This document shows positions 6,606 to 6,713 of a stretch of DNA of 6,713 bases, piece after piece. How positions within the stretch are numbered: position 1 is the first letter of the stretch; every line of letters begins with the position of its first letter. The stretch is taken from the NCBI GenBank assembly GCA_017963875.1, contig JAGCTA010000465.1:1-6713 (forward strand), given 5' to 3'. The notes beneath the pieces are model-generated. The model was given only the letters and a program-made list of their open reading frames with translations. It ran no database searches and was not told the DNA's origin. The stretch comes from Victivallales bacterium (GTDB lineage: Bacteria > Verrucomicrobiota > Lentisphaeria > Oligosphaerales > Oligosphaeraceae). The translations under genes were made by a program, and so were the position numbers.

Positions 6606-6713
6606 ATGCAAACGCCCTATGGTGAATTCTACGATGAAGATATTGCGGCTTTGGAATTTCAACTTCAATGGTATATGAAATATGGCAATCTCCCGACAAC
6701 GGTTCGGAGAGAA
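6606..6713 (+). CDS. Unrecognised protein, first 36 residues; cut by the right window edge
   Basis: The open frame begins at an ATG with a well-placed AAGGA and runs 36 codons to the last base without a stop. The visible protein starts MQTPYGEFYDEDIAALEFQL, then an aromatic and basic stretch (QWYMKYGNLPTTVRRE). It is acidic in residues 7-17 and lacks a signal peptide or membrane segment. The start does not look like a glycyl-radical activating enzyme, which normally shows a radical-SAM opening such as FSxxDGPGxR. I do not recognise the family. Its own promoter candidate and the AT-rich gap suggest it is not strictly in the upstream operon. Codon use shifts sharply from the AT-rich leader to ordinary composition at the ATG, supporting a real gene. 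Confidence 0.6.
   Translation, partial: MQTPYGEFYDEDIAALEFQLQWYMKYGNLPTTVRRE

Overview
The window reads as a bacterial carbohydrate- or small-molecule-catabolism locus from an anaerobic or microaerobic organism. Its largest plus-strand gene encodes a glycyl radical enzyme, a class destroyed by oxygen. Composition is moderate in GC, with AT-rich intergenic DNA. A cytoplasmic DUF5054/GH38-like protein, an unsecreted beta-helix protein, a small alpha/beta esterase and an atypical glycyl radical enzyme together recall gut or sediment Lentisphaerota/Victivallales and related PVC bacteria. That placement is an impression from protein style, not a demonstrated assignment.

Layout: two transcription units diverge from a 745-bp gene-free region (2663-3407). 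To the left, on the minus strand, lie an 819-residue DUF5054-type, GH38-like putative glycosidase (2662-203) and, 25 bp beyond it, the start of a parallel beta-helix (pectate-lyase-fold, DUF1565-like) protein that runs off the left edge (177-1). To the right, on the plus strand, lie a 260-residue alpha/beta-hydrolase esterase of the BD-FAE type (3408-4190) and, after 81 bp, a complete 710-residue glycyl radical enzyme of the PFL2/diol-dehydratase superfamily (4272-6404). A 201-bp AT-rich gap then holds a good promoter candidate and a 15-bp perfect inverted repeat, followed by the first 36 codons of an unrecognised gene (6606 to the right edge).

How the genes may work together (inference): none of the four recognisable proteins shows a signal peptide, so the locus appears to act on imported material in the cytoplasm. 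The beta-helix and GH38-like proteins could open glycosidic or polyuronate-type linkages, and the esterase could remove acyl groups. The glycyl radical enzyme could then dehydrate or cleave a resulting small polyol, amino acid or acid. Its active-site signature is GCNEP (Cys365, Glu367) rather than the GCVEP usual in characterised dehydratases, so its substrate cannot be named. No activating radical-SAM enzyme, transporter or regulator lies inside the window.
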